64,000 bases of DNA from Pseudoduganella armeniaca (GTDB lineage: Bacteria > Pseudomonadota > Gammaproteobacteria > Burkholderiales > Burkholderiaceae_D). The notes under the pieces were generated by a model. The model was not told the origin of the DNA, searched no databases, and was given only the letters and a program-made list of their open reading frames with translations. Both the position numbers and the translations under genes were made by a program. The DNA lies in assembly GCF_003028855.1 (NCBI RefSeq), contig NZ_CP028324.1:3596001-3660000 (forward strand). Reading direction: 5' to 3'. Shown here in pieces: positions 55,375 through 64,000 of the stretch; position 1 is the first letter of the stretch; every line of letters begins with the position of its first letter.

Positions 55375-58016
55375 AGATCATCGAACAGCGCCTGCTGCGC
55401 GGCCCCAATCTCTACGCCGCCAGGCCCTGCCTGCTGACGGTGCTGGACCTCGAGGACCTGTATGAAGTGTCATCGAAAGACCTGGACGGCTTTACCGACC
55501 GCCTTCTGGCCGCCCTGCCCAGCCTGATGGCGCACCGCTGCTCGCCGGGCCACTACGGCGGCTTCGCCGAGCGCCTGCGCGACGGTACCTACATGGGCCA
55601 TATCGTCGAACACGTGACCCTGGAGCTGCAATGCCTGGCCGGCACGCCGGCCGGCTTCGGCCGCACCCGCCGCGTGCGCGGCCAGCCGGGCCGCTACCGG
55701 GTGGTGTGCGCCTACAAGGACGAGCACGTGGTGACCGAGGCGTTCGACCTGGCCGTGGAACTGGTGCGCGCACTGGCGCACGGCGGCACCTACGACATGG
55801 CCGAACCGCTGGCGGCGCTCAAGCGCACCGCCGAGCGCCATGCGGTGGGCACCAGCACCGCGGCCGTGCTGAAGGCGGCGCGCCGGCGCCACATCCCCTA
55901 TTTCCGCGTCACCGAGCATGCCAACCTGTTCCAGCTGGGCTGGGGCAGCCGCCAGAAGCGCCTGCAGGCCACCATGACGGGCGACGCCAGCAACATCGCC
56001 TGCCGCATCGCCAGCGACAAGCAGCTGACCAAGGCGCTGTTGAAGGAAGCCGGCGTGCCGGTGCCGGACGGCAGCGTGTTGACGACGGCGGAAGACGCCC
56101 AGCGCGCCGCGCGCCGGCTGCGCGGTCCCGTCACGATCAAGCCGCTCGATGCCAACCAGGGCAAGGGCGTGACGACGCGCTGCACCACGCCCGAGGAAGT
56201 GGCGCAGGCCTTCGAGGCCGCGCGCAAGCACGCTCGCAGCATCATCGTCGAGCGCCATATCGAAGGCCAGGACTATCGCGTGCTGGTCACCGGCGACACG
56301 GTGGCGGCGGCATCGCTGCGGCGGCCGCCGACGGTGATCGGCGACGGCCGCCGCAGCGTGCGCGAACTGGTCGCCATCGAAAACCAGAACCCGGCACGCG
56401 GCAAGGGCCATGCCAACGTGATGACGCAGATCGCGCTGGACGAGCATGCCGCGCTTGAACTGCGCAAGCAGGGCATGGCGTTCGACAGCGTGCCGCCGAT
56501 CGGCGTGCCCGTCACCCTGCGCGGCAACGCCAACCTGTCCACCGGCGGCACCGCCGAGGACGTGACGGACCTGCTGCCGCAGGAAACGCGCGATACCTGC
56601 GTGCGCGCGGCGCGCAAGATCGGCCTGGACGTGGCCGGCATCGACCTGGTCTGCCGCGACATCGCCCGCCCGCTCGACAGCCAGGGCGGCGCCATCATCG
56701 AGGTCAACGCGGCGCCCGGCATCCGCATGCACCAGTATCCGGCCAGCGGCACGCCGCGCGACGCCGGCGACGCCATCATCGACGCGATGTACGGCGACCG
56801 CGACGGCCGCATCCCGATCATCGCCATCACCGGCACCAACGGCAAGACCACCACCACCCTGATGGCCGGCCACTGCGTGCGCGAGGCGGGCTTCCGCACC
56901 GGCGTGACGACGACCGAAGGCATCTACCTGGACGGCAAGCGCATCGTCAAGGGCGACTGCAGCGGCTACTGGTCGGCGCGCACCGTGCTGACGTCGCCGG
57001 ACGTCGATTTCGCGGTGCTGGAAACGGCGCGCGGCGGCATCCTGAAGCGCGGCCTGGCGTTCGACCGCTGCGACGTGGCCGTCGTGCTGAACGTCAGCGC
57101 CGACCACCTGGGCCTGGACGGTGTCAACACGGTGGAAGAGCTGGCGCGCGTCAAGGGCGTGGTCGCCAGTTCGGCGGCACGCTGCGTGGTGCTGAACGCG
57201 GAAGACCGTTATTGCGTGCGCATGGCCGCGCGACTGCGCGAGCAGGTCGAGGTACTGTATTTCGCGCTGGACCCGGACAATCCCGTGCTGCTGCGCCACC
57301 TGGACGCGGGCGGGCGCGCCGCCTACCTGCAGGACGGCATGCTGGTGCTGGCCGACGGCAACCGTCACCAGGCCCTGCTGCAGGCCCGCGACATGCCGTC
57401 GACCCTGGGCGGCCATGCGCGCTACAACATCGCCAACGGGCTGGCCGCGGCGGCCGCCCTGATGGCCTCCGGTTTCTCCAATGAAGAGATCGCGCGGGGC
57501 CTGGCCAGCTTCGTCTCGGACGGCCGCAGCAATCCGCTGCGCAGCAACCTGTTCGACGTGCAGGGTGTGACCGTGGTGGTCGACTACGCGCACAACCCGG
57601 CCGCCTACACGGCGCTGGCGCAGATGGCGCACGGCATCAGTCGCGGCCGCGTGATCGGCGTCGTCACCGCGCCGGGCGACCGGCGCGACGAGGACCTGCA
57701 GGCGGTCGGCCGCACCTGCGCGCTGGGCTTTGACGAGATCGTCATCTACGAATCGCAGAACCGCGGCCGGGCCGAAGGCGCGGCGGCCCAGCTCATGCTG
57801 GACGGCGCCTTTGCCGGCGGCGCCCAGCGCGACCTGGTGCACAGCCGGCTGAACGGCCGCGAAGCGCTACGGCACGGGTTGTCGTTGTGCGTGCCGGGGG
57901 ACGTGCTGATCTTCGCCTGCGGCTCCTCGCTGCACGAAGTGGTGGAGGCGCTGCGCGAGACCGATCCGGTCAGCGCGCGGCGGATCGCCGAGCAGGCGGC
58001 GTTGTTGCCGGCTTGA
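55371..58016 (+). CDS. cphA: Cyanophycin synthetase
   Basis: An 881-residue cytoplasmic ligase making multi-L-arginyl-poly-L-aspartate from Asp, Arg and ATP. It has an N-terminal domain (MKIIEQRLLRGPNLYAARPC) and an ATP-grasp domain at about 205-480 (MTGDASNIACRIASDKQLTK, TIKPLDANQGKGVTT, IIEVNAAPGIRMHQYP). The C-terminal Mur-ligase-like domain has P-loop GTNGKTTTT at residues 488-496 and the block VVVDYAHNPAAYTAL. Length is the norm for CphA1. It is the last gene of the operon and coupled to cphB by ATGA. No second cphA copy (CphA2 type) is in the window. Confidence 0.96.
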   Translation: MKIIEQRLLRGPNLYAARPCLLTVLDLEDLYEVSSKDLDGFTDRLLAALPSLMAHRCSPGHYGGFAERLRDGTYMGHIVEHVTLELQCLAGTPAGFGRTRRVRGQPGRYRVVCAYKDEHVVTEAFDLAVELVRALAHGGTYDMAEPLAALKRTAERHAVGTSTAAVLKAARRRHIPYFRVTEHANLFQLGWGSRQKRLQATMTGDASNIACRIASDKQLTKALLKEAGVPVPDGSVLTTAEDAQRAARRLRGPVTIKPLDANQGKGVTTRCTTPEEVAQAFEAARKHARSIIVERHIEGQDYRVLVTGDTVAAASLRRPPTVIGDGRRSVRELVAIENQNPARGKGHANVMTQIALDEHAALELRKQGMAFDSVPPIGVPVTLRGNANLSTGGTAEDVTDLLPQETRDTCVRAARKIGLDVAGIDLVCRDIARPLDSQGGAIIEVNAAPGIRMHQYPASGTPRDAGDAIIDAMYGDRDGRIPIIAITGTNGKTTTTLMAGHCVREAGFRTGVTTTEGIYLDGKRIVKGDCSGYWSARTVLTSPDVDFAVLETARGGILKRGLAFDRCDVAVVLNVSADHLGLDGVNTVEELARVKGVVASSAARCVVLNAEDRYCVRMAARLREQVEVLYFALDPDNPVLLRHLDAGGRAAYLQDGMLVLADGNRHQALLQARDMPSTLGGHARYNIANGLAAAAALMASGFSNEEIARGLASFVSDGRSNPLRSNLFDVQGVTVVVDYAHNPAAYTALAQMAHGISRGRVIGVVTAPGDRRDEDLQAVGRTCALGFDEIVIYESQNRGRAEGAAAQLMLDGAFAGGAQRDLVHSRLNGREALRHGLSLCVPGDVLIFACGSSLHEVVEALRETDPVSARRIAEQAALLPA

Positions 58017-58049
58017 TGCATCCTGCGGCGCAAACCCAGCGGTGGGGTC

Positions 58050-59054
58050 TCACCAACCCGCCCGCAACAAGCCCGGCGCCTGCCCCGTCCAGCGCTTGAA
58101 CGAGCGCCGGAAATTGGCGCTGTCGTGGAAGCCCAGGTACTGCGCCACCGCCTCGTTGCCGGCCCGGCGCGCATGGAACAGCCATAGCGCGACATGCGTG
58201 CGGACCTGGTCCAGCTCGGCCTGGAAGTGGGTGCCGTGGCGCTGCAGCTGCCGCTTCAGCGTCGCCGGGCTGACGCCGAACGCGGCCGCCGTGCCTTCCA
58301 ACGTCGGGCCCAGCCGCACGTGCGCCAGCAGATAGTCGTACAACACCGCCAGCAGGCCCGCCGGCGGCATGCCCTCTTGTTCGGCCGCCTGCAGGGCCCG
58401 CGCGGCCGCCAGCGCGCTGCCGCGCGGCCAGGGCCGGTCCAGCCAGCACGCGTCGATCAGCATCGCGTCCAGGTGGCAGCCGAAGCGCAGGTCGCCGCCC
58501 AGGTGCACCTCGTGCTGCTCCACGTGGCACGGGGCCGCGCGGTTGAACGTGAAGCGCCACGGCAGCCGCACGCCGCCCAGCCAGCGGCACAGGGCGACCA
58601 GCGCCGTCATGTGCATTTCCACCAGCGCGGCGCGCAGGCCCGGCGCGCCGAAGCTGTCCGTCCACACCACGGCCGCGCCGCCGTCCGCGCCGTCCCACAG
58701 CTGCAAGTGCGGCCGCAGCAGCGGCGTCAGGCGCGCATGGCCGGCGCACAGCGTCGTCAGCGCATGGCGCAGGGTCGGGGCCTGCAGCAGCGCGTGGCTG
58801 AGGGCGCCGTCGTGGCCCGGCAGCAGTTGCTGGCCCAGCATGAAGCTGGTGTCCGGACTGTCCAGCGCCTTGAATGTGTTCGCCAGCAGCCGCAGGTACT
58901 GTTCCGGCGTCAGCAGGGGCGCCATCGGCGCCAAGCCGGTACCGCGTAGCAGCGCCGCGTCCGCCGCATCACGGCTGCGCGCATAGTCCAGCACCTGCGC
59001 GGGCTGCAGCTGGGCGGGGATGCAGGCGTCGCCGGCCTGGCGGTAGCCGATCAT
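58050..59054 (-). CDS. AraC-family regulator (OruR-like, with N-terminal Arabinose_bd-type domain)
   Basis: A 334-residue regulator. N-terminal sensing domain (about 1-215; LLTPEQYLRLLANTFKAL, HALLQAPTLRHALTTL). C-terminal double helix-turn-helix (about 235-330; LEGTAAAFGVSPATLKRQLQ and GNEAVAQYLGFHDSANFRRS). This architecture includes ornithine/arginine regulators such as OruR. Its stop is 34 bases from the cphA stop on the opposite strand. Its ATG overlaps the GGDEF gene stop (ATGA), so they form one unit. A role in arginine or cyanophycin control is only a guess from position. Confidence 0.88.
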   Translation of the reverse strand: MIGYRQAGDACIPAQLQPAQVLDYARSRDAADAALLRGTGLAPMAPLLTPEQYLRLLANTFKALDSPDTSFMLGQQLLPGHDGALSHALLQAPTLRHALTTLCAGHARLTPLLRPHLQLWDGADGGAAVVWTDSFGAPGLRAALVEMHMTALVALCRWLGGVRLPWRFTFNRAAPCHVEQHEVHLGGDLRFGCHLDAMLIDACWLDRPWPRGSALAAARALQAAEQEGMPPAGLLAVLYDYLLAHVRLGPTLEGTAAAFGVSPATLKRQLQRHGTHFQAELDQVRTHVALWLFHARRAGNEAVAQYLGFHDSANFRRSFKRWTGQAPGLLRAGW

Positions 59055-59944
59055 GCCGGCGCCGTGGCGTCGACCCGCCGCGCCAGGCCGGCCAGCACGG
59101 CCTCGACGCCGTCGCCGTCCGCGCCAAACGCCTCGCGCGTGTCGGCACAGCCGAAGCGCAAGGTCAGCGCCACCCGCTCGCTGCCGGCATGGTGGCGCAT
59201 GCGTTCCACCATCGCGCACAGGTGCAGCGCCACCTCGCGCGCGGCGGCCGCGTCCAGGCCCGGCATCAGCAGCGCGAAGCGGTCGCCGGCATAGCGGCAC
59301 AGCAGGTCGTCGTTGCGCAGGTTCAGGAGCAGCATGTGGCTGACCGCCTGCAGCACGCGGTCGCCCTCGGCGCGGCCATGCAGCCGGTTGATGGCGTGGA
59401 AGCCGTCCAGGTCGAGCAGTACCAGGGCGCAGCTGCCGTCCGGGTGCAGCGCGCGTTCGCGCCGCAGCTGCTCGCGCAGGTAACCGGCATCGGCCAGCTG
59501 GGTCAGGCGGTCGAACGCGCGGTGTTCGCGGAACAGCCGTTCGCGCTTGTGCAGGTGCTCCGTCAGCCGCACCTGTTCCTGGCGCCAGTAGCACAGGCCC
59601 GCCGTCAGCACCGCCATCCCGCCGGGCACCAGCGCTTCCAGGCAGTTGTCCCACCACGCGGCCTTGTCGATGCGCCAGAACTCGTCCAGGCAGTCGGCCC
59701 AGGAGCCCAGCATGATGGCGGCCAGGCCGCCGGCCAGCAGCCGCGTGACGCGTCCGCCCGGCCGGCTGCCCAGCACGATCAGGAACCACACCAGCGCCAT
59801 CAACGCGGTGCCGCCCTCGCCGACGATGTCCATCGGCCGCAACGTGGCCGCCGGCTTGGCGGTGCCCAGCGCGGCATACAGGAACGGGAACGCCACCAGC
59901 GCGGTGCTGGCGGCGAGAAGGGCTTTGCGGTGCGGATGCGGCAT
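59051..59944 (-). CDS. Membrane GGDEF-domain protein with degenerate active site
   Basis: A 297-residue protein. It has about four to five N-terminal membrane helices (LLAASTALVAFPFLYAALG, MALVWFLIVLGS, LLAGGLAAIMLGSWADCL), then a GGDEF fold (FDRLTQLADAGYLREQLRRE, LVLLDLDGFHAINRLHGRAE). The signature GGDEF is replaced by AGDRF (CRYAGDRFALL), so diguanylate cyclase activity is unlikely. It may bind nucleotide or act by contact. The start MPHPHRKALLAAST at 59944 is chosen because the longer frame upstream is arginine-rich shadow. Coupled to the AraC gene. Confidence 0.85.
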   Translation of the reverse strand: MPHPHRKALLAASTALVAFPFLYAALGTAKPAATLRPMDIVGEGGTALMALVWFLIVLGSRPGGRVTRLLAGGLAAIMLGSWADCLDEFWRIDKAAWWDNCLEALVPGGMAVLTAGLCYWRQEQVRLTEHLHKRERLFREHRAFDRLTQLADAGYLREQLRRERALHPDGSCALVLLDLDGFHAINRLHGRAEGDRVLQAVSHMLLLNLRNDDLLCRYAGDRFALLMPGLDAAAAREVALHLCAMVERMRHHAGSERVALTLRFGCADTREAFGADGDGVEAVLAGLARRVDATAPA

Positions 59945-60209
59945 GGCGGTGGTTGCAACTGAAACGGCACAGCCTAGCGCGCCGGCATGACGGCTTGATG
60001 ACATGGTACCGGGGTGCAAACGGCTCACGCGGGGTGCCGCGCGCCGGCCGCGGCGGCGGGCGCGCCGCGTGCCAGGGCGATCCGGGCGGGTCATTTCGGC
60101 TCAGATCGACGCCGATACGGGGCCGTTCGGCCCAGGACGCCCGGACGTGTCACGCAACGGTCATACGGCGTCCTTAGAATCCGCCCCACTTCAACCACCA
60201 GCACAGCCC

Positions 60210-62755
60210 ATGCGACACCTCGCCTCCCCGCCGGCGCCCCGACCCTGCGCCTGACCGCCCTCGCCGCTTCCTTGCTGGCCGCGGCCCCTGCCCGTGCCGC
60301 GCCGCCAGCCGACGCACCCGATGCCGCTCCATTGGCCGGCGCCGTCGTCGTCGCCGGCCAGCGTGCCAGCCTGGCGCGCGCCATCGCCGCGCAGGAAAAG
60401 GCCGACAATATCGTCAGCGTCGTCAGCAGCGACGACATCGGCGGCCTGCCGGACAAGAACGCGGCCGAAGCGCTGGCCCGGCTGCCCGGCGTCTCGGTGC
60501 AGCGCGACCAGGGCGAAGGCCGCTACGTCAGCGTGCGCGGCCTGGGACCGGACCTGAACGCCGTCACGATCAACGGCGCGCTGGTGCCCTCGCCCGAGGC
60601 AGGGCGCCGCGCGGTCGCGCTGGACGTGCTGCCGGCGGGCCTGATCCGCGCGCTGGAAGTATCGAAGACGCTGACGCCGGAGCAGGACGCCAACTCGCTG
60701 GGCGGCACCGTCGAGGTCAAGACGCTGTCCGCGTTCGACCTGCCCGGCACGCTGCTGACGGTCGGCGCGGGCGCCAGCCATGACACCAATACCGACCAGA
60801 CCAGCCCGGCGGCCAACCTGCTGTGGGCCCAACGCTTCGCCGACGGCAAGCTGGGCGTGGCGGCGGGCCTGTCCGGCGAGCGGCGCAAGTTCGGCTCGGA
60901 CAACGTCGAGACGGGCGGCGCCTGGACCGACCAGGGCCTGACCGGCTTCGAGCTGCGCGACTACCTGCCGCGCCGCGAGCGCTACGCGGCCGCGCTGAAC
61001 CTGGATTACCGTCCCGGGGCCGGCGGCACGTATGCGCTGCGCGCCTTCGCCAGCCGCTTCTCGGACGACGAGGTGCGCGACCGCCTGACCGTCAGCAATC
61101 CCAAGCGCGGTGCGCTGGCCGAAGGCGTAACGGACACGGCGCGCCTGGAACGCCGCATCCGCCAGCGCAAGACCACGCAGGAGATCCGCTCCCTGGTCGC
61201 CAGCACCGACCAGCAATTCGGCGACTGGCTGCTGCACGTGGAAGCGGCGGCCAGCCGGGCCGACGACGACACGCCCGACGCGCTGAACGACGGCCGCTTC
61301 CGCGGCACGGCCAACTTCCCGGGGGTCGGCTTCAGCGACGGCGCACGTCCCGCCCTGATCGCTCCCGCCAGCGCATTCGAGCCGGCCAGTTACGCGCTGA
61401 ACGGCATCACGCTGCAGCAGCGCTATTCGGCCGACCGCGAAAAACACGTGCGCCTCGACGTCACCCGCAAGTTCGACCTGGCCGACTGGCAGGCGGCGCT
61501 GAAGACCGGCGTCAAGGCGAGCCGGCGCGACAAGGGCAACGACACCAACCAGTGGGCCTACAACAGCGCCAAGGCCAGCAGCGGCAATTACTGGGGCAGC
61601 GGCCCGACTTCGATGACCAGCTTCGTCACGGGCGCGGAACTGGACTACGGCCTTGGTCGCATCGGCACGGCGCTCGACCCGGCGCTGCTGCGCGCCCGCG
61701 TGGCCGGGCTCGATCGCAGCCGCGCGCAACTGGCCGCGGAATCGGCGCTGGACGATTACACGATGCGCGAGGATATCGACGCGTGGTACGGCCAGTTGAC
61801 GCTGGCGCGCGGGCCCTGGTCGCTGCTGGGCGGCGTGCGGGTGGAGCGTACCCGCTTCAGCGCCGACGGCCGCCAGGTCGAGGACGACGTCGTCACGCCG
61901 CGCCACGGCAGCCTCAGCACGACCAACTGGCTGCCCACGCTGCAAGGCCGCTACGACGTCGATGGCCAGACCAGCCTGCGCGCGGCCTGGAGCAACAGCG
62001 TGGTGCGGGCCAACTTCAGCCAGCTGGCGCCGGGCGTGAGCCTGGACAGCGCCACCGAGGCGACGATCGGCAACCCGGACCTGGCACCGCTGCGCTCGCA
62101 CAACCTGGACCTCGGCATCGAGCGCATCCTGGGCAGCGACGGCACGGTCTCCGCCTACGTGTTCCACAAGGCGATCCGCGACTTCACCTACGCGACCAAC
62201 CTGGCCGGCAGCGGCGCCTGGACCGGCTATACCACGGCGACCTCCTATGCCAATGGCGCCAAGGCGTCGGTGTCCGGCCTGGAACTGGCCTGGCAGCAGC
62301 CGCTGCGCATGCTGCCGGCGCCGTTCAACGGCGTGCTGATCGGCGTCAACGCCACGCTGACCGATGCCAGCGCCGATATCGACAGCTTCGAAGGCGGCCT
62401 GCGCCGCGGCCGCACCATCCGCATGCCGGGCCAGTCCGACCGTACCCTGAACCTGATGGTCGGCTACGAGCACGGCGCGCTGTCCACCCGGCTGGCACTG
62501 AACTACAAGTCGCCTTATCTGCTGGAGCTGGGCGAAAACGTGCTGGATGCTGGCGGCGACCGCATGGTCGATGCGCAGAAGCAGCTGGACTTCTCGCTGG
62601 CCTGGCAACTGAACAAACGGCTGCAACTGACGTTCGAGGCGGCCAACCTGAATAACGAAACCTACTACGTCTACCAGGGCGTCAAGGAGCACAACGTGCA
62701 GTACGAACGCTATGGCCGCACCTACAAGATCGGTCTGAAAGCGAGCCTGTTCTGA
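60210..62755 (+). CDS. TonB-dependent receptor, signal peptide frameshifted
   Basis: An outer-membrane beta-barrel of about 848 residues. The start MRHLASP at 60210 is in one frame. The rest of the signal peptide (LTALAASLLAAAPARA) and the whole mature protein are in the next. One missing C in the CCCC run at 60226-60229 joins them. The plug domain is visible (IVSVVSSDDIGGLPDKNAAE, YVSVRGLGPDLNAVTINGAL, LGGTVEVKTLSAFD), typical of the Xanthomonas/Caulobacter receptor subfamily. The barrel ends RYGRTYKIGLKASLF with C-terminal Phe. Overlap with a phytase gene suggests uptake of phytate or its products. Confidence 0.9.
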
Positions 62756-64000
62756 TGCGCGCGCTGATTTTGCTTGCCGCCCTGGCGGGGCCCGCACTGG
62801 CCGCGCCACCGCTGCCGCCGGCGCAGGCCAACGACGCGGCCGCGCTGCCCGATGGCGGCTGGCTGACCATCGACCGTCACGCGCTGACGCTGCAGGACGC
62901 CGACGGCCAGACCGCGGCCACCCTGCCGCTGCGGGCACGCCAGCTCGATACCCGGACCGACCGCGCCACCACGCTGGCCGTCGTTGTCGACGCCAACCAG
63001 GAACGGGTGCAGCCATTGCTGGTGCGCGACGGGCGGCTGGCGCCATGGCCAGCGGTGCCGGCGCCCGGCTTCGGTATCGAGACCGCCTGCCTGTACCGCG
63101 ACGCCCAGCGGCTGGACCACCTGTTCATGGTCGGCAAGGACGGCCAGGCCGAGCAGTGGCTGCTGGGTGCGCAGGGTCACCGCATCGTGCGCCGGCTGGC
63201 CTTGCCGCCGCACGTCAAGCACTGCCGCGTGGACGACGCCAGCGCCACCCTGTTCGTGGCCGAGGAAGGCTTCGGGCTGTGGGCCTACGGCGCCGATGCC
63301 GAGGGGCCGCCCCAGCGGCAGGCGCTCGGCCTGGTAGGCCCGCAGGGCGCGCTGAAGGCGGGTCCCGGCGCACTGGTCACGCTGCCAGGCGGCGTGGCGG
63401 TGGTCGATGGCGACGACGTGCTGGCCTGGCGCCGCGTCGGCCAGGGCTGGCAGGTGCAGCCGCGCCGCCCGCTGGAAGCCGGCACGAAAGCACTGGCGGT
63501 GCGCGGCGCCACGCTGCTGGCGCGCGGCAAGGCAGGCTGGCGCAGCGTGGCGCTGGACTGGGCGGCGCCGCCGGCGGCGCCGGCGCCGCTGGCCGTCGTC
63601 ACGCCGCGCGCCCAGACCGAGCCGGTGGCACGGGCCGGCGACGCGGCCGACGATCCCGCCATCTGGCGCCACGCCACCGATCCCGGCGCGGCGCGCATCC
63701 TCGGCACCAACAAGAAACAGGGCCTGCTGGTGTACGACCTGCAGGGACGCCAGACGCAGTTGCTGGAAAGCGGACGGCTGAACAACGTGGACGTGCGCCA
63801 GAACGTGGCGTTCGGCGCCGAGCGCTTCGACCTGGCGATCGCCACCCAGCGCGACGAAAACAGCATCGTCGTCTTCACGATCGACGCGGCGGGCCAGGTG
63901 GCGGAAGCGGCACGCCTGCCCACGCCGCTGGCCGAGATCTACGGCGCCTGCCTGTACCAGCCGGCCGGCGGCGGCCTGCAGGCCTTCGTCAACGACAAGG
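62755..64000 (+). CDS. Beta-propeller phytase, N-terminal part (runs off the window)
   Basis: At least 415 residues are present. A signal peptide (ALILLAALAGPALAAPP) is followed by a ~270-residue N-terminal domain that looks like a divergent, incomplete propeller. Then the catalytic phytase propeller begins (ADDPAIWRHATDPGAARILG, TNKKQGLLVYDLQGRQTQLL, GRLNNVDVRQNVAFG). The family hydrolyses phosphate from phytate with Ca2+ in the periplasm or outside. Its ATG shares one base with the receptor stop (TGATG), a coupled pair. The C-terminal blades lie beyond the window. Confidence 0.9.
   Translation, partial: MRALILLAALAGPALAAPPLPPAQANDAAALPDGGWLTIDRHALTLQDADGQTAATLPLRARQLDTRTDRATTLAVVVDANQERVQPLLVRDGRLAPWPAVPAPGFGIETACLYRDAQRLDHLFMVGKDGQAEQWLLGAQGHRIVRRLALPPHVKHCRVDDASATLFVAEEGFGLWAYGADAEGPPQRQALGLVGPQGALKAGPGALVTLPGGVAVVDGDDVLAWRRVGQGWQVQPRRPLEAGTKALAVRGATLLARGKAGWRSVALDWAAPPAAPAPLAVVTPRAQTEPVARAGDAADDPAIWRHATDPGAARILGTNKKQGLLVYDLQGRQTQLLESGRLNNVDVRQNVAFGAERFDLAIATQRDENSIVVFTIDAAGQVAEAARLPTPLAEIYGACLYQPAGGGLQAFVNDK

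Noticed and set aside
55470..57842. 790-codon open frame antisense to cphA
   Set aside because: A compositional shadow; cphA is complete on the other strand.

Overview
The window is GC-rich, gene-dense chromosomal DNA from a betaproteobacterium, most likely an Oxalobacteraceae member close to Massilia, Duganella or Pseudoduganella. This placement is inferred from the tRNA-Leu/tig/clpP/clpX/lon/hupB/tRNA-Asp/ppiD gene order, the hpnCDE squalene genes, a large TonB receptor, and abundant intergenic palindromes. No rRNA, insertion sequence, prophage or CRISPR array was seen.

Layout. 1-11.6 kb is housekeeping: the 5' part of purL, a receiver-TPR protein, a small RHH-like gene, a fused 5-oxoprolinase/hydantoinase, nnr (NAD(P)HX repair), a lone YbbA-type ATPase divergent from tesA, and mnmH. 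11.6-21.5 kb is a protein quality-control block on the minus strand: tig, clpP, clpX, lon, hupB and ppiD with two tRNAs. 21.7-26 kb holds an RND efflux pair. 26.1-29.2 kb is hpnCDE, making squalene from farnesyl diphosphate. 29.3-31 kb holds a HAAS/DUF1700-like membrane protein and a DUF2807-like surface protein. 31-35.4 kb has a flavoprotein and a thrC-moeA-moaD operon. 35.6-40 kb is a kbl-tdh-sdaA threonine/serine catabolic operon with a divergent XRE-cupin regulator. 40-48.7 kb is mixed: a nuclease, a MacB-like permease, a histidine kinase/response regulator pair and a flavodoxin-fold protein.

The most unusual region is 48.76-58.0 kb. A plus-strand operon encodes a haem-oxygenase-like diiron enzyme, an NPPY methyltransferase, an isoaspartyl peptidase, a cyanophycinase and a cyanophycin synthetase. 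The last three are translationally coupled. Divergent to it is a three-gene unit of two proteins with cupin-like strand-rich regions and helical HEAT-like tails, followed by a 43-residue peptide. An AraC regulator coupled to a degenerate GGDEF protein lies just downstream. The gene set suggests storage and chemical tailoring of a beta-aspartyl-arginine polymer or dipeptide. The window ends with a TonB-dependent receptor overlapping a beta-propeller phytase, probably for phytate use.

Two window-wide patterns stand out. First, a family of intergenic palindromes shares a GGkGwCAGkCMC-type outer motif; most of the GGCAC members have 21-26 bp perfect arms, and the central modules vary. Second, at least six single-base frameshifts (lon, thrC, the MacB-like permease twice, the 290-residue cupin/HEAT gene, the TonB receptor) are each explained by one missing base in a G or C run of 4-5. 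This looks like sequencing or assembly error, and those genes are probably intact in the organism.
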